A DNA stretch of 64,000 bases from Halorubrum sp. CSM-61 (GCF_003781945.1 NZ_RJJW01000006.1:124001-188000), one strand, 5' to 3'; shown: positions 1 through 9,576, counted from the stretch's first letter. A program made the numbers and translations. Notes: generated by a model not told the origin, from the letters alone.

Positions 1-537
1 GTGAAGTCCCAAGGCGGGACCGCCGACGCCCGCCCCCACGTCGAGGACGCGGAGGGTCCGGTCGAGCAGCCCGTTCTCGACGAGGTCGTCGAGGACGTAT
101 CCGACCGTCGCGTAGTAGGCGGGCAGGTGGTAGATCGCGTACCCGAGCGCCGCGACCCGGTCGTACGCCACGTCGTTCCCGTAGAGGTAGTCGTCCTTCA
201 GCCGGCGCACCGCCTCGCGCAGCTCGTCGCCGGACTCCCCGCGGTGCCAGTTCGCGCCGAACTCCCGGACCAACAGGTCTTCGAGGGCGAACGAGTACGC
301 CTCGGGGAACGCCGTCGGGGCCCAGCCGGGGTCGGGGACGGGCTCCTCGGGGACGGGCTCGAAGGCGCCGTCCTCGCGCTCGCGGAGCCGGAGGTCGAAC
401 GCCTCCTCGCGGAGCGTCTCGCGGACGACGGCGGGGTGGGCGCCCCCCTCGATGTACTCCGCGATCTCCTCGGGGTCGATCGGTCTGACGTTGCGCAGGT
501 AGTTGGCGTTGTTCCGGACGGCTGCTCTGTCTATCAT
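1..537 (-). CDS. Rsm22-like SAM-dependent methyltransferase, N-terminal 179 codons (cut by window start)
   Basis: The reading frame starts at ATG 537 and runs off the window edge, so only the N-terminal part is visible. It begins MIDRAAVRNNANYLRNVRP. A glycine-rich SAM-binding motif, LDVGAGVGGPALG, lies close to the cut, as in class I methyltransferases. A long N-terminal region before the SAM fold, with a KDDYLYGNDVAYDRVAALGY stretch, is how I remember the Rsm22 family (small-ribosomal-subunit-associated methyltransferases) in haloarchaea. Family assignment is from memory of the sequence style. Methyltransferase is firm, Rsm22 is probable, and the substrate is unknown. Confidence 0.7.
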   Translation of the reverse strand, partial: MIDRAAVRNNANYLRNVRPIDPEEIAEYIEGGAHPAVVRETLREEAFDLRLREREDGAFEPVPEEPVPDPGWAPTAFPEAYSFALEDLLVREFGANWHRGESGDELREAVRRLKDDYLYGNDVAYDRVAALGYAIYHLPAYYATVGYVLDDLVENGLLDRTLRVLDVGAGVGGPALGLH

Positions 538-588
538 GTGGGTCCTCGTCTCAGTCGCGGTCGCGGCGTCGTCTTGGCGTCTCTCGCG

Positions 589-1362
589 TTACTCGTGTCG
601 ATTCCGGCTCTCGCGGTCGCCGCGGGCGCGCTCGTACAGGTCGGCGAACGCCGCCGAGTCGGCGTCGGCGATCTCGCGGGCCGCGTCGGCCACGTCGTCG
701 GCGCCGTCGAAGGCGCGCTGGATCTCGGCGTACACCGCGGGCGACCCCTCGGTGACGGTGTCGGCGACCTCGTCGAGCGCGGCCGAGACGGGGGTGTGGA
801 ACTCCTCGCGCACGTCGTCGCCCGCGAGCCGCCACGCGAGCACGGCCGCGTGCGCGCCGGCCTGCACCGTCTCCATCGCCTCGTCGTGCTCCGCGGGCGT
901 CGTCTCGAACACCTCGTTGCCGCCGGCCTCGATCGCGGCCGAGATCCCCTCGATCACCGGGCCGCCCTCGTCGACGACCGCGGCGACGTTGCCGGGGACG
1001 CGCGGCGGCGCGAACAGCGGGTGGTAGCTCGCGCGCTCGCGGTCCGGGGCGTGCTCGCGCATCGCCGCGACCGCGTCGGTCATCTCCCCGGAGACGTCGA
1101 GGATCGCCCGCTCCGCGCGGGGGGCGTACGCCTCGACGGCGGCGGGCACCGCCGACATCGGCACCGCGAGACACACCGCGTCGTGGGCGGTGTCGCCGTC
1201 GACCGGGACCGTCTCCGCGTCGCGAGCGTCGGCCGCGTCGGCGGCGACGTCAGGGTCGCTGTCGGCGAAGGAGACGGTCGCGTCGACCGGCGACTCGTCG
1301 GCCGACACGGTGTCGGCGATCCAGCGGCCGATCTCGCCGGCGCCCACCACGAGGAGGTCCAT
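589..1362 (-). CDS. tyrA: Prephenate dehydrogenase
   Basis: 257 aa. It starts MDLLVVGAGEIGRWIADTV, a Rossmann NAD(P)-binding fingerprint (GAGEIG), followed by the catalytic-domain signature SYHPLFAPPRVPGN typical of TyrA, where the His of HPLF binds substrate. TyrA oxidises and decarboxylates prephenate to 4-hydroxyphenylpyruvate in tyrosine biosynthesis, in the cytoplasm. The length is short but normal for archaeal stand-alone TyrA without an ACT domain or a fused chorismate mutase. It lies 51 bp from the Rsm22-like gene on the same strand, so the two may be co-transcribed. Confidence 0.85.
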   Translation of the reverse strand: MDLLVVGAGEIGRWIADTVSADESPVDATVSFADSDPDVAADAADARDAETVPVDGDTAHDAVCLAVPMSAVPAAVEAYAPRAERAILDVSGEMTDAVAAMREHAPDRERASYHPLFAPPRVPGNVAAVVDEGGPVIEGISAAIEAGGNEVFETTPAEHDEAMETVQAGAHAAVLAWRLAGDDVREEFHTPVSAALDEVADTVTEGSPAVYAEIQRAFDGADDVADAAREIADADSAAFADLYERARGDRESRNRHE

Positions 1363-1458
1363 CTGTCGTCCGTACGGACGGGACGAGCGCCTTAAAAGGG
1401 CTCGACTCGGGCGGACCCGTCGCCGCAGTCCGAGCCGCTCTCGGGTCGCGAGCGGGCG

Positions 1459-2700
1459 TCACTCCGACGGCGACCGCCCGGTCCCCCCGCCGAGTCCGAG
1501 GAAGCCGTCGCCCGGCGCGATCGCCTTCACGGCCGGGAACAGCGCCAGCGCGATGGCGAGCTCGAGGCCGCCGACCGCGAGGAACGCGGGGGTGTAGCCG
1601 AACAGGTCGGTGGCGCTCCCGCCGATGAGGAAGCCGGCGAGGAACCCGAGCGAGCCGAACACGTTGAACAGCCCCATCGCCGCGCCGCGAGCCTCGGGCT
1701 CGACGAGGTCCGTGACGAGCGCCATCGTCGCCGGCGCCATCAGCGCGCCGCAGACGCCGACGAGCACCATCAGCGCGGCCGCGAGAGGGTATATCGGCGC
1801 CACGCCGACGCCGATCGTGGCGATCCCGTACGCGATCGACCCGACCACCACGGGGAGGAAGCGACCCACCCGGTCCGACAGCGAGCCGAACGGGACCTGC
1901 AGCACCGCGAACGGGACGAAGAAGAGCGCGAGCGTCGCCCCCGCGGCCCCCGCCGAGAGGCCGAACGTCTCGGGGTCCTGGAAGTAGTAGACGCCGACCA
2001 GCGCGAAGAAGCCGGCCGTGAGCCGGTCGACGAAGCCGAACGCCAGTGGGACCGCGAGCCCGCGGGTCGTCCGCGCCCGAGCGAGCACGTCGCGGAAGCC
2101 GACGTCGTCTTCGGCGCGTTCTCCTCCGTCGACGACCCGATCGTCGACGGTGGCCGCGATCAGCCCCGATCCGGCGAGCACCGCGGCGCCGGCGTAGACG
2201 GGGTAGAAGGCGTTCAGATCGGCGAGCGCACCGCCGATCACCGAGCCGACCGCCGCGCCGAGCCCGATGGCGACCCCGGCGGTCCCCATGTTCCGCCCGT
2301 TGCCGCCGCCCAGATCCATCAGCGAGGTGATCGCCAGCGAGAAGGCGCCGATGGTGAGCGCGCCGCCGACGACCCGGACCGCGAGCGCCGCCCGGAAGCC
2401 GAACCCGAGCTCGGGGACCGCGGCGAGCGCGACGTACGAGGCCGCGCCCCCGAACGCGCCGGCGGCGATCAGCGGCGATCGCCGTCCGAGCGCGTCGCTG
2501 GCGGCGCCCCAGACGACCGCGAAGGTCACGAACGCGCCGAACTCCGCGACGAGGAACCACATCCCGGCGTCGATCCCGGCCGGCGCGCCGAGCGCGACCA
2601 CGAGGTCCGGCACCCCCGGGTAGAGGAGCACCTGGGAGATCAACACGGCGAGCACGACGGCGCCCAGCCGCCGCCGGTCGCCGCGGTCGTCCTCCGTCAT
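1459..2700 (-). CDS. MFS transporter
   Basis: 413 aa with about 12 hydrophobic segments and the MFS loop 2-3 motif as GAASDALGRRSPLIAAG (G-x3-D-x2-G-R-R) near residue 65. A second, weaker copy, GSLSDRVGRFLPVVVG, follows the central loop (DDRVVDGGERAEDD), as expected for two six-helix halves. It is an integral membrane secondary carrier. The organisation resembles drug/proton antiporters or sugar efflux carriers, but the sequence does not fix a substrate. It is on the same strand as tyrA, about 97 bp upstream, and is probably a separate unit. Confidence 0.8.
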   Translation of the reverse strand: MTEDDRGDRRRLGAVVLAVLISQVLLYPGVPDLVVALGAPAGIDAGMWFLVAEFGAFVTFAVVWGAASDALGRRSPLIAAGAFGGAASYVALAAVPELGFGFRAALAVRVVGGALTIGAFSLAITSLMDLGGGNGRNMGTAGVAIGLGAAVGSVIGGALADLNAFYPVYAGAAVLAGSGLIAATVDDRVVDGGERAEDDVGFRDVLARARTTRGLAVPLAFGFVDRLTAGFFALVGVYYFQDPETFGLSAGAAGATLALFFVPFAVLQVPFGSLSDRVGRFLPVVVGSIAYGIATIGVGVAPIYPLAAALMVLVGVCGALMAPATMALVTDLVEPEARGAAMGLFNVFGSLGFLAGFLIGGSATDLFGYTPAFLAVGGLELAIALALFPAVKAIAPGDGFLGLGGGTGRSPSE

Positions 2701-2775
2701 CTACTTATAAAACGCGCCGAACGCCCAAAAGACCGACGCTCGGCGGGTCGACACGGCCGGCGCCGCCGAACCGAA

Positions 2776-3441
2776 CTACAGCGCCTCGTCGATCGCCGCC
2801 GCGATCGTCTCCGCCTGGTAATCGGCGACCGCCTCGCCGTTCACGAAGATCGTCGGCGTCCCCGAGACGCCCATCGACTCGCCCTCGGACTTGTCATTTT
2901 GAATGGACTCCTCGTACGCCGAGAACTCCGCATCGGCGAGGACCGCACAGGTATCGGCACCAGCCGGCATGTCGTCCGTACTGCTGCCTCCCCCGTAGCT
3001 TCCCTGCGACTCGTAAGCCGCAGTGGCGAACTCGAAAAATGCCTCGTCGCCGTGGCGGGCACCGACACCGCGGGCCGCGCTGGCGACGGGGACAGCCCAT
3101 TGCTCGTCGACGGGGAGCGGGAAATCCCAGTGCTCGTAGTGAACGTCGCCCGACCCGATGTATTCCTCGCGGATCGTCGGGAAGTGGTCGAGTTTGTACG
3201 TCGCACAGTGTCCGCAGGTGAAGTCTTCGAAGGCCTGAACGGTCACGTCTGCGTCGGGATTTCCAAGCGTCGGTCGGTAGTCGAGGTCAGGGTCCGACGG
3301 CTCGGAGAGATCGCAGTCGTACGCCTCGGGGTCGAGGTTTAGTCCGCCGTCGGCTCCCCCGCCACCGCCGAGACAGCCGGCCGCGCCGATAACACCGACC
3401 GAGGCCGCGCCCGCGAGCAGAGACCGCCGCGTGTGTTCCAT
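2776..3441 (-). CDS. Tat-exported lipoprotein, DsbA-like thioredoxin-fold oxidoreductase
   Basis: 221 aa from the ATG at 3441. A longer upstream start would place eight residues before the signal peptide, so I reject it. The N-terminus has a twin-arginine motif (R5-R6) and a lipobox ending in Cys23 (VIGAAGC), so the protein should be folded, exported by Tat and lipid-anchored outside the cell. The thioredoxin domain has the active site FTCGHC (Cys76, Cys79) and the cis-Pro loop SGTPTIFVNG near the C-terminus, as in DsbA/DsbG-type disulfide oxidoreductases ('Thioredoxin_4'). It probably makes or rearranges disulfides in exported proteins. It is a monocistronic unit. Confidence 0.85.
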   Translation of the reverse strand: MEHTRRSLLAGAASVGVIGAAGCLGGGGGADGGLNLDPEAYDCDLSEPSDPDLDYRPTLGNPDADVTVQAFEDFTCGHCATYKLDHFPTIREEYIGSGDVHYEHWDFPLPVDEQWAVPVASAARGVGARHGDEAFFEFATAAYESQGSYGGGSSTDDMPAGADTCAVLADAEFSAYEESIQNDKSEGESMGVSGTPTIFVNGEAVADYQAETIAAAIDEAL

Positions 3442-3571
3442 ACCGCCGATCCGGCCGGAGCGCACTTAACCGCACCGAGAGGGGAAATCGGGGGAAGAGA
3501 CGGGACGCGCCCGCGGGGTGCCGTCGAGGACGCGTCCGAACGTTTTTGCCGTCGCCTCGCAACCCTGAGGT

Positions 3572-3868
3572 ATGAGCGACTGGGACCTCGACTTACGCGA
3601 CGCCGAAGAGCAGATGGACGAGGCGTTCGCGGCCGACGGCGACGTCGTCCTCGGCGTCCTCGACGGGACGACCGACCCCGACGAGTGGGTCCGCAGCGTC
3701 GACTACGGCAACACCCTCGTGTTGTCGGTCGAGGGCGACCTCAACGAGCTGGCCGCGGGGTTCGCGCGCGAGGTCAAGGACATGGGCGGCGAGCTGATGC
3801 ACTTCCGCGGCTTCCTCGTCGTCACGCCGCCCGGCGTGAACATCGACACCGACCGCCTGAGCGAGTAG
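3572..3868 (+). CDS. Small conserved haloarchaeal protein (DUF5779-like)
   Basis: 98 aa, acidic, no membrane segment and no cysteines. It begins MSDWDLDLRDAEEQMDEAF and contains the hydrophobic core segments VVLGVLDG and FRGFLVVTPPGVN. I recall this sequence type as the haloarchaeal DUF5779 family, whose function is not known. It stands alone between divergent and co-directional neighbours, with a short leader. Real coding sequence is supported by haloarchaeal composition, a clean start and no competing frame that makes sense. Confidence 0.75.
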   Translation: MSDWDLDLRDAEEQMDEAFAADGDVVLGVLDGTTDPDEWVRSVDYGNTLVLSVEGDLNELAAGFAREVKDMGGELMHFRGFLVVTPPGVNIDTDRLSE

Positions 3869-3992
3869 CCGGCGGCGGTGGCGCTGCGCCGTGGTCTCGG
3901 TCGAACCGTTCCCCCGCGAGTCGCTCCTCGATCCGTTTCCTTCCGCTGACACGAGCACAAGAGGTATGACGCCGGGGTGAGACGGTGGGCGT

Positions 3993-4967
3993 ATGAAAGC
4001 CGTCGTACTCGCCGGGGGATATGCGACGAGGCTCTGGCCGATCACCGAGACCCGACCGAAGATGTTCCTCCCGGTCGGCGAGAACACCGTCATCGACGAG
4101 ATCTTCGAGGACCTGGAGGCCGACGACCGGGTCGACGAGGTGTTCGTCTCGACGAACGAGCGCTTCGCCGATACGTTCGCCGACTACCTCGCCGACAGCC
4201 CGTTCGAGAAGCCCACGCTCTCGGTCGAGGAGACCGTCGAGGAGGACGAGAAGTTCGGCGTCGTCGGGGCGCTCGCCCAGCTGATCGAGCGCGAGGGCGT
4301 CGACGACGACCTCATCGTCGTCGCCGGCGACAACCTGATCAGCTTCGATCTGGGCGAGTTCGCCGACTTCTTCGAGAGCAAGGGAACGCCGACGCTCGCC
4401 GCCTACGACGTGGGGGACCGCGAGCGCGCCAAGTCGTACGGGCTCGTCGAGCTCGACGGCGACGAGGTCGTGAGCTTCCAGGAGAAGCCCGACGACCCGA
4501 AGAGCACGCTCGTCTCCATCGCGTGTTACGCGTTTCCCGCCGAGACGCTGCCGGACCTCTCGACGTACCTCGAAGACGGCAACAACCCGGACGAGCCGGG
4601 CTGGTTCCTGCAGTGGCTCCAGGAGCGCGGCGCGGTCCACGCGTACACCTTCGACGGCGCGTGGTTCGACATCGGCACCGCCGACAGCTACCTCGACGCG
4701 GTGGAGTACGCCCTGGAGGGCGGCACGCTCGTCGCCGACGACGCGACCGTCGAGAACTCCGACCTCGGCGACGTGGTCCACGTCATGTCGGGCGCGACCG
4801 TCACCGACTCCACGCTCGAGCGCACCGTCGTCTTCCCCGACGCGACGATCACGGACTCGAAGATCGAAAACTCCGTGCTCGACGAGGGCGTCACGCTGGA
4901 GAACGTGGACCTGACCGGCGCGCTGATCGGGTCGTACACCTCGATCACCGACGGCGAGGAGTTCTAG
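3993..4967 (+). CDS. Sugar-phosphate nucleotidyltransferase with C-terminal hexapeptide repeats
   Basis: 324 aa. The N-terminus MKAVVLAGGYATRLWPITE is the nucleotide-binding signature of glucose-1-phosphate thymidylyl/uridylyltransferases (RmlA/AglF-like). IVVAGDNLISFD matches the metal-binding Asp loop, and VSFQEKPDDPKS the sugar-binding EKP motif. The last 80 residues form a left-handed beta-helix of hexapeptide repeats (GATVTDSTLERTVVFPDATI...). The enzyme would make an NDP-sugar from NTP and a sugar 1-phosphate, probably for surface glycan or N-glycosylation precursors. The exact nucleotide and sugar cannot be read from the sequence. No glycosyltransferase neighbours are present. Confidence 0.85.
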   Translation: MKAVVLAGGYATRLWPITETRPKMFLPVGENTVIDEIFEDLEADDRVDEVFVSTNERFADTFADYLADSPFEKPTLSVEETVEEDEKFGVVGALAQLIEREGVDDDLIVVAGDNLISFDLGEFADFFESKGTPTLAAYDVGDRERAKSYGLVELDGDEVVSFQEKPDDPKSTLVSIACYAFPAETLPDLSTYLEDGNNPDEPGWFLQWLQERGAVHAYTFDGAWFDIGTADSYLDAVEYALEGGTLVADDATVENSDLGDVVHVMSGATVTDSTLERTVVFPDATITDSKIENSVLDEGVTLENVDLTGALIGSYTSITDGEEF

Positions 4968-5002
4968 CGCGCGGTCGGCGGTGATTTTCCACTTCCCGCC
5001 CG

Positions 5003-5221
5003 CTACTCCCCCACTGAGCTCCCGGCCTGCCGGTGCGTGTGGTGGAAGCAGTCGAACGCGGCGTCCGCGTCGGCGTCGGGATCGACCGGGTGGAAACACA
5101 CCCGCCGGTATCGCTCGTTATCGAGGAGGTTGACGACGAACCCGTCGTCGTGGCGCGACATCGACGCGTAGGGGTCGCCGCAGGCGGGACAGGTCTCGGG
5201 CGGGTTCTCGGGGACGTACAT
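5003..5221 (-). CDS. Small cysteine/histidine protein, function unknown
   Basis: 72 aa beginning MYVPENPPETCPACGDPYASM. One CPAC pair lies at the N-terminus, and Cys and His residues further on (VCFHPVD, FDCFHHTHRQ) could complete a zinc site. The composition is acidic and the start is clean. I do not recognise the family. It sits alone between a convergent nucleotidyltransferase and the TrkA-DHH gene. Confidence 0.65.
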   Translation of the reverse strand: MYVPENPPETCPACGDPYASMSRHDDGFVVNLLDNERYRRVCFHPVDPDADADAAFDCFHHTHRQAGSSVGE

Positions 5222-5280
5222 GGCGGGAGCCGCGGTCGGCTCCGTCTACGGCCCGCGAGAAGAAAACCGATCCGGCGGGC

Positions 5281-6744
5281 CTACGAGCCGTTCCCGCTCT
5301 CGCCGCCGCCCTCGACTCCGAACGCGTCGAACAGCTTCCGGCGGACGGCCTCCTCGGTGAGGTGGAGCAGGGTGTCGCGGTTGTCGCCGCTCGACTGGAT
5401 CCCGGTGAAGATGCCGAGCGGGATCTCGAGCGAGCCCTGCGTCGAGTGGCCCGCGGCGTCCCCCATCTCGGAGAACGCCTCGTCGAGGACGTTACCGATG
5501 TTCAGCCGGATGTCCTTCGAGCGCGCCGCGAGGTAGATGGTGTCGTCGGCGATCCCGAGGACGGCCGTCGTCGTGATCCCCTCCAAGTTGAGCAGGTGTT
5601 GGGCCGCCTGCGCGAGCGCCTCGCGGTCGCGGATGAACCCGGCCGTCGAGAAGAGGTGGCTCCCCTGCACCTCGCGGTTCTGGATCGCCTCCGCGAGCAC
5701 GTCCAGCGTCTCCGGGCTCATCGACGGCGACTCCACCTGTTCGAGCGTGTCGTGGTTCGCGAACGGGTGGAGGTAGGCGGCCGCCGTCAGGTCCGCGGGC
5801 GTCGTGTCCCGCTTGAAGTCGAGCGTCTCGGCGCGGATCCCGTAGAGGAGGGCGGTCGCGACCGCCTCCGTCGGCGACTGGTCGAACTCCTGGAGGTACT
5901 TCGTGAGGATCGTCGACGTCGAGGAGACGTTGGTCCGCACGTCGACGAACCGGGCGTCGAAGGGGACCTCCGCCTCCAGGTGGTCGAGGTAGATATCGAT
6001 CTCGACGTCGAAGTCGAAGCCGTCCTCGGCCGACTTCGCGAGGTCGACCGCGGCGACCGTCCCGTACTCCGAGAGGTCCGGCGCGTCCGAGCGGGCCAGC
6101 AGGTCGATCCCGAGGAGGTTGACGAACGCCCGGTTCTCCTGGTGGCCCACGTCGCCGGAGTAGAGGATGTCCGCCTCCACGCCGAACGCGTCGGCGATGG
6201 CCTGCAGCGCGGTCGCCGACGCGATGGAGTCCGGCTCCGGGTTGTCGTGGGTCAAGATCGCCATCCGCCCCTCCCCGCCCTCGATGATCTCCGCGAGCTG
6301 GCGCGCCATGTACTCCAGCTCGCCGGTCTCTAACGACTGGAGCGCACTGTCGGCGATCACCGTCGAGGGGTTGATAACCACGTCCGCGCCGCGATCGCGC
6401 AGCTCGTCCTCGCTGACGGGGTCCGAGGCGCGGACGACGACGTAGTGGTCGCCGCCCGTGTCGCGCACCGCCGAGACGGCCGCCTTGTTGGCCTCGACGT
6501 CGCTCGCTAAGATCAACACGATGTCTCGGTCGTCGAGCGCCTCGACCACGTCCGAGTCGGCGATGTCCTGCACGCGGGCGTTGAGGTCCTGATCGCGGAG
6601 CGCCTCGACCCTGCTCTCGTCGCGGTCGAGGATGAGCACGTCCTTACCGCGACCGGTCAGGTCCTCCGCGACGGCGTGCCCGACGCTCCCACAGCCGAGG
6701 ATCGCGTATCGCGTTCGCGCCGATCCGGATGGCCCACTACTCAT
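5281..6744 (-). CDS. TrkA-N (RCK) domain fused to DHH/DHHA1 phosphoesterase
   Basis: 487 aa. Residues ~10-130 form an NAD-binding RCK domain (RYAILGCGSVGHAVAEDL, then ILDRDESRVEAL). From ~155 a DHH-superfamily phosphoesterase follows: THDNPEPDSIASA is the DHNPDPD-type metal motif, and DIYLDHLEAEVPFD carries further metal ligands. The C-terminal DHHA1-like part has GSHLFSTAGF and TQGSLEIPLGIF. DHH enzymes cleave cyclic dinucleotides or short oligonucleotides. Fusion to an RCK sensor suggests a nucleotide-gated or c-di-AMP-linked role in potassium homeostasis, which is inference. Known haloarchaeal proteins share this architecture. Confidence 0.85.
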   Translation of the reverse strand: MSSGPSGSARTRYAILGCGSVGHAVAEDLTGRGKDVLILDRDESRVEALRDQDLNARVQDIADSDVVEALDDRDIVLILASDVEANKAAVSAVRDTGGDHYVVVRASDPVSEDELRDRGADVVINPSTVIADSALQSLETGELEYMARQLAEIIEGGEGRMAILTHDNPEPDSIASATALQAIADAFGVEADILYSGDVGHQENRAFVNLLGIDLLARSDAPDLSEYGTVAAVDLAKSAEDGFDFDVEIDIYLDHLEAEVPFDARFVDVRTNVSSTSTILTKYLQEFDQSPTEAVATALLYGIRAETLDFKRDTTPADLTAAAYLHPFANHDTLEQVESPSMSPETLDVLAEAIQNREVQGSHLFSTAGFIRDREALAQAAQHLLNLEGITTTAVLGIADDTIYLAARSKDIRLNIGNVLDEAFSEMGDAAGHSTQGSLEIPLGIFTGIQSSGDNRDTLLHLTEEAVRRKLFDAFGVEGGGESGNGS

Positions 6745-6798
6745 TGCCCGTGATTTCCGCGGGACGACACTTAACGAGTGCGCTCTCCGCGCGGAGAC

Positions 6799-9507
6799 CT
6801 ACTGCGTGGCCGCCGTCTGGGAGTCCCGCCGCCCGCGCCTGTTCGACTCGTCTTCCTCGTGATCGTCGCCGTCCGCCCGCCGGCGGTTGCGGACGAGACC
6901 GATCACGAGCAGCGCGGCGCCGACGCCCCGAGCGACGAGCTCGTTCGTGATCGAGTTCAGCGCGACGTCGACGCCGACGAGCCCGAACGCGGCGCTCGCC
7001 GGCAACAGCACCATGGCGGGGACCGACAGCAACACCGCGGCGGCGATGAGCGCGACGCGCGACCCGGACCGCACGTCGGTGTGGTAGTAGCCGATGATCG
7101 CGACGCCGAGCGCGTACACGCCGGCGAACACCGCGACGACCGGGGCGACGACCTCGGGCAGGAAGAACCCGAGGTCGGAGACGTCGGCGCCGGTCAGAAT
7201 CGATCCCTGTCCGTCGGTCGTGCGGAGCAGCAGGATTCCGGGCGAGAACACGAACGCGAACGGAACGAGGATCTTGTTCAGCGAGAGCAGGAACGCCTGC
7301 TTGCCGGTATCGAAGGGGTCGGACTTCGCGATCCCGGCCGCGGCGTACGCGGCGACCATCACGGGCGGCGTCACGTCCGCCATCAGCCCGAGGTAGAGGA
7401 CGAACAGGTGGACCGCTAAGATCGCGATCCCGAAATCGGGGAGGACGGGGCCGAGCAGTACGACGATGATGATGTACATCACCGTCGTCGGCATTCCCAT
7501 CCCGACGATCACGGCCGCGAGGCCGGCGAGGATCAACAGCAGGACGAGCGACCCGCCGCTCACGCTAATGATGAGCGCCCGGAGGCTGCCGCCGAGCCCG
7601 GTGATCCCGATGACGCCGGGGATGATCCCGGCGGCGGCGACCGCGACGACCACGATGGTCGCGGTCTTCGCGCCGGAGTCCATCGCCTTCAGCACGAACG
7701 ACCCAAACTGGCCGGCCCGCGACGACGCGACCTCGGAGCCGGTCCGCTCGTCGAACCACGTCGCCGCGTCGATCACGTCGTCGTCGAGGTCGAGCAGGGG
7801 CGCGTCCCCACGCGGGTCGGCGAGGAGGAAGGCGACGCTGATCGCCGTGATGATCGTCGGCAGCGAGGATGCGGCCTCTCTGAGCGCGCCAGCCGCGCCG
7901 TACTCCGCGGCCTCGGCGCCGTACGCCAACTCGATCGGCGTCACGCCGAGGGATGCCAACGAGACGGCGAACAGCGCGTAGCCGGCCGCGATCGCCCCGA
8001 CGAGGTACTGTCCCGTCCGCTCGTTGTAGGCGGCGACCATGGCGATGAGCGCTACGGTCGCGATGATCGTGAGCCACCCGGCGCGGCCCACGGAGAGCCG
8101 GGCGATCACGAGGTAGTACAGGAGGAGCCCGAGCGGGACCAGATAGAACCAGCCGCGACGCATGTGCGGGCCCATGTCGAGCAGCTCGGACCGATTCAGC
8201 CCGCCGATCCCGTGTTTGGCTGCCTCGAAGTGGACCATCACCCACATCCCGAAGAAGAAGGCGATGGCCGGCAGCGTCGCGGCGATCACCACGTCGCGGA
8301 ACGGCGTCCCCGTGTACTCGACGATGAGGAACGCGGCCGCGCCCATCACCGGCGGGAGGATCTGGCCGCCGGAGGAGACCGACGACTCCACCGCGCCGGA
8401 GAACTCCGGCGAGTAGCCGGAGCGTTTCATCAGCGGGATCGTCAGCGCGCCGGTGGTCACCGTGTTCGCGACCGAGGAGCCGGAGAGCATCCCCATGAAC
8501 CCGGAGGCGACGACGCTCGCCTTCGCCGGGCCGCCCTTCCGCGTGCCCGTGATCGAGTACGCCAGATCGATGAACCACTTGCCGGCGCCGGACATCTCCA
8601 GGAACGCCCCGAAGAGGATGAAGATGTAGATGAATCGCACGGAGACGCCGACCGGCACGCCTAAGATTCCCTCGACCGTGTACCAGAGGTTCTGGACGAT
8701 CTGGTTCCAGCGCAGCTCCGAGGTGGCGAACGTCTGCGCGATCGGCAGGTCGCGCGGCAGGAGGTACCCGTACTTTGCGTACAGGAGGAAGAGGCTCACG
8801 AGTATCGTGAGCAGCAGCCCCAGCGCGCGCCGCGTCGCCTCCAACACGAGGAGGATCGCGAGCACTCCCATCAGGTACGCGAGGCTGTAGTCGGTGAGGA
8901 ACCCGACCTCCGCGAACGAGAGCCACGGGACGACCTCGCCGAGCGTGCCCGCGCCGCCGAGTCCCCGCACGCGGATGATGTCCGTGATCTCGTCGTACCG
9001 GGTGAGATAATAGAGGGTCGGGAACGTCGACAGCAGGACCAGCCCGAGGTCCGACGGCGTGATCCGGGTCGACTCCTCGTCGACGAACAGCCACCAGACG
9101 CCCCGTCGAACTCCCTCGGTCGCTCGCGTCACCGGCGAGTCGCCGAGCCTGTCTCGCGCGAGCGAGGGGAGCGCGGCGATCCGGCTCGTGATCGCCCCGC
9201 TACCGCCCGATCCCGGGAACAGGAGGAACGCCATCACGAGCGCGAAGTTGACGTGGATCGCGCGCACCTGCAGCGAGGAGAGCGCGCCGAGCCGCACCGT
9301 GGTGAGGCCCGGGATCGTGAACTCGAAGACGAACCCCCGAGCGCCGAGCCACAGCTGGTACGCCGAGAAGGCGATCCCGACGAGCGCGACGGCGACCAGC
9401 GAGGCCCCCCTCAGCGAGCGTCGGTTGTCGATCTCCTCGAATACCTGATCGGCCGCTTCGGTCCCTTCCGCGTCCGGTTCGATCCCGTCTGATGTGTTCG
9501 TCGTCAC
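6799..9507 (-). CDS. TRAP transporter fused permease (4TM-12TM), TAXI type
   Basis: 902 aa from a GTG start at 9507. Many hydrophobic helices span the whole length. The N-terminal helices correspond to the small DctQ-like part. The large part holds the DctM signature regions GFMGMLSGSSVANTVTTGA and SSGGQILPPVMGAAAF, and later VGMGMPTTVMYIIIV and VTPPVMVAAYAAAGIA. It is the membrane subunit of a sodium- or proton-driven importer served by a TAXI binding protein. It follows the DUF1850 and binding-protein genes on the same strand with a gap of 69 bp, so the three form one operon. Substrates of this type are organic acids or amino acids; the ligand here is not determinable. Confidence 0.9.
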   Translation of the reverse strand: MTTNTSDGIEPDAEGTEAADQVFEEIDNRRSLRGASLVAVALVGIAFSAYQLWLGARGFVFEFTIPGLTTVRLGALSSLQVRAIHVNFALVMAFLLFPGSGGSGAITSRIAALPSLARDRLGDSPVTRATEGVRRGVWWLFVDEESTRITPSDLGLVLLSTFPTLYYLTRYDEITDIIRVRGLGGAGTLGEVVPWLSFAEVGFLTDYSLAYLMGVLAILLVLEATRRALGLLLTILVSLFLLYAKYGYLLPRDLPIAQTFATSELRWNQIVQNLWYTVEGILGVPVGVSVRFIYIFILFGAFLEMSGAGKWFIDLAYSITGTRKGGPAKASVVASGFMGMLSGSSVANTVTTGALTIPLMKRSGYSPEFSGAVESSVSSGGQILPPVMGAAAFLIVEYTGTPFRDVVIAATLPAIAFFFGMWVMVHFEAAKHGIGGLNRSELLDMGPHMRRGWFYLVPLGLLLYYLVIARLSVGRAGWLTIIATVALIAMVAAYNERTGQYLVGAIAAGYALFAVSLASLGVTPIELAYGAEAAEYGAAGALREAASSLPTIITAISVAFLLADPRGDAPLLDLDDDVIDAATWFDERTGSEVASSRAGQFGSFVLKAMDSGAKTATIVVVAVAAAGIIPGVIGITGLGGSLRALIISVSGGSLVLLLILAGLAAVIVGMGMPTTVMYIIIVVLLGPVLPDFGIAILAVHLFVLYLGLMADVTPPVMVAAYAAAGIAKSDPFDTGKQAFLLSLNKILVPFAFVFSPGILLLRTTDGQGSILTGADVSDLGFFLPEVVAPVVAVFAGVYALGVAIIGYYHTDVRSGSRVALIAAAVLLSVPAMVLLPASAAFGLVGVDVALNSITNELVARGVGAALLVIGLVRNRRRADGDDHEEDESNRRGRRDSQTAATQ

Positions 9508-9576
9508 AGTTGTGTCACCCTCTCGTGTCCCTGTCTCGTTCCCGTCTTCCCGTGTCGGCGGACGCGACGGCGACCG

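Noticed and set aside
1-1395. Long plus-strand open frame of 464 codons across the first 1.4 kb
   Set aside because: It is antisense to the Rsm22-like gene and tyrA, and its translation is Val/Arg/Gly-rich low-complexity text typical of shadow frames in GC-rich haloarchaeal DNA.
3822-5099. 425-codon minus-strand frame opposite the nucleotidyltransferase
   Set aside because: Shadow of the clearly coding plus-strand gene with nucleotidyltransferase motifs; its composition is Val/Arg/Leu-rich with no motif.
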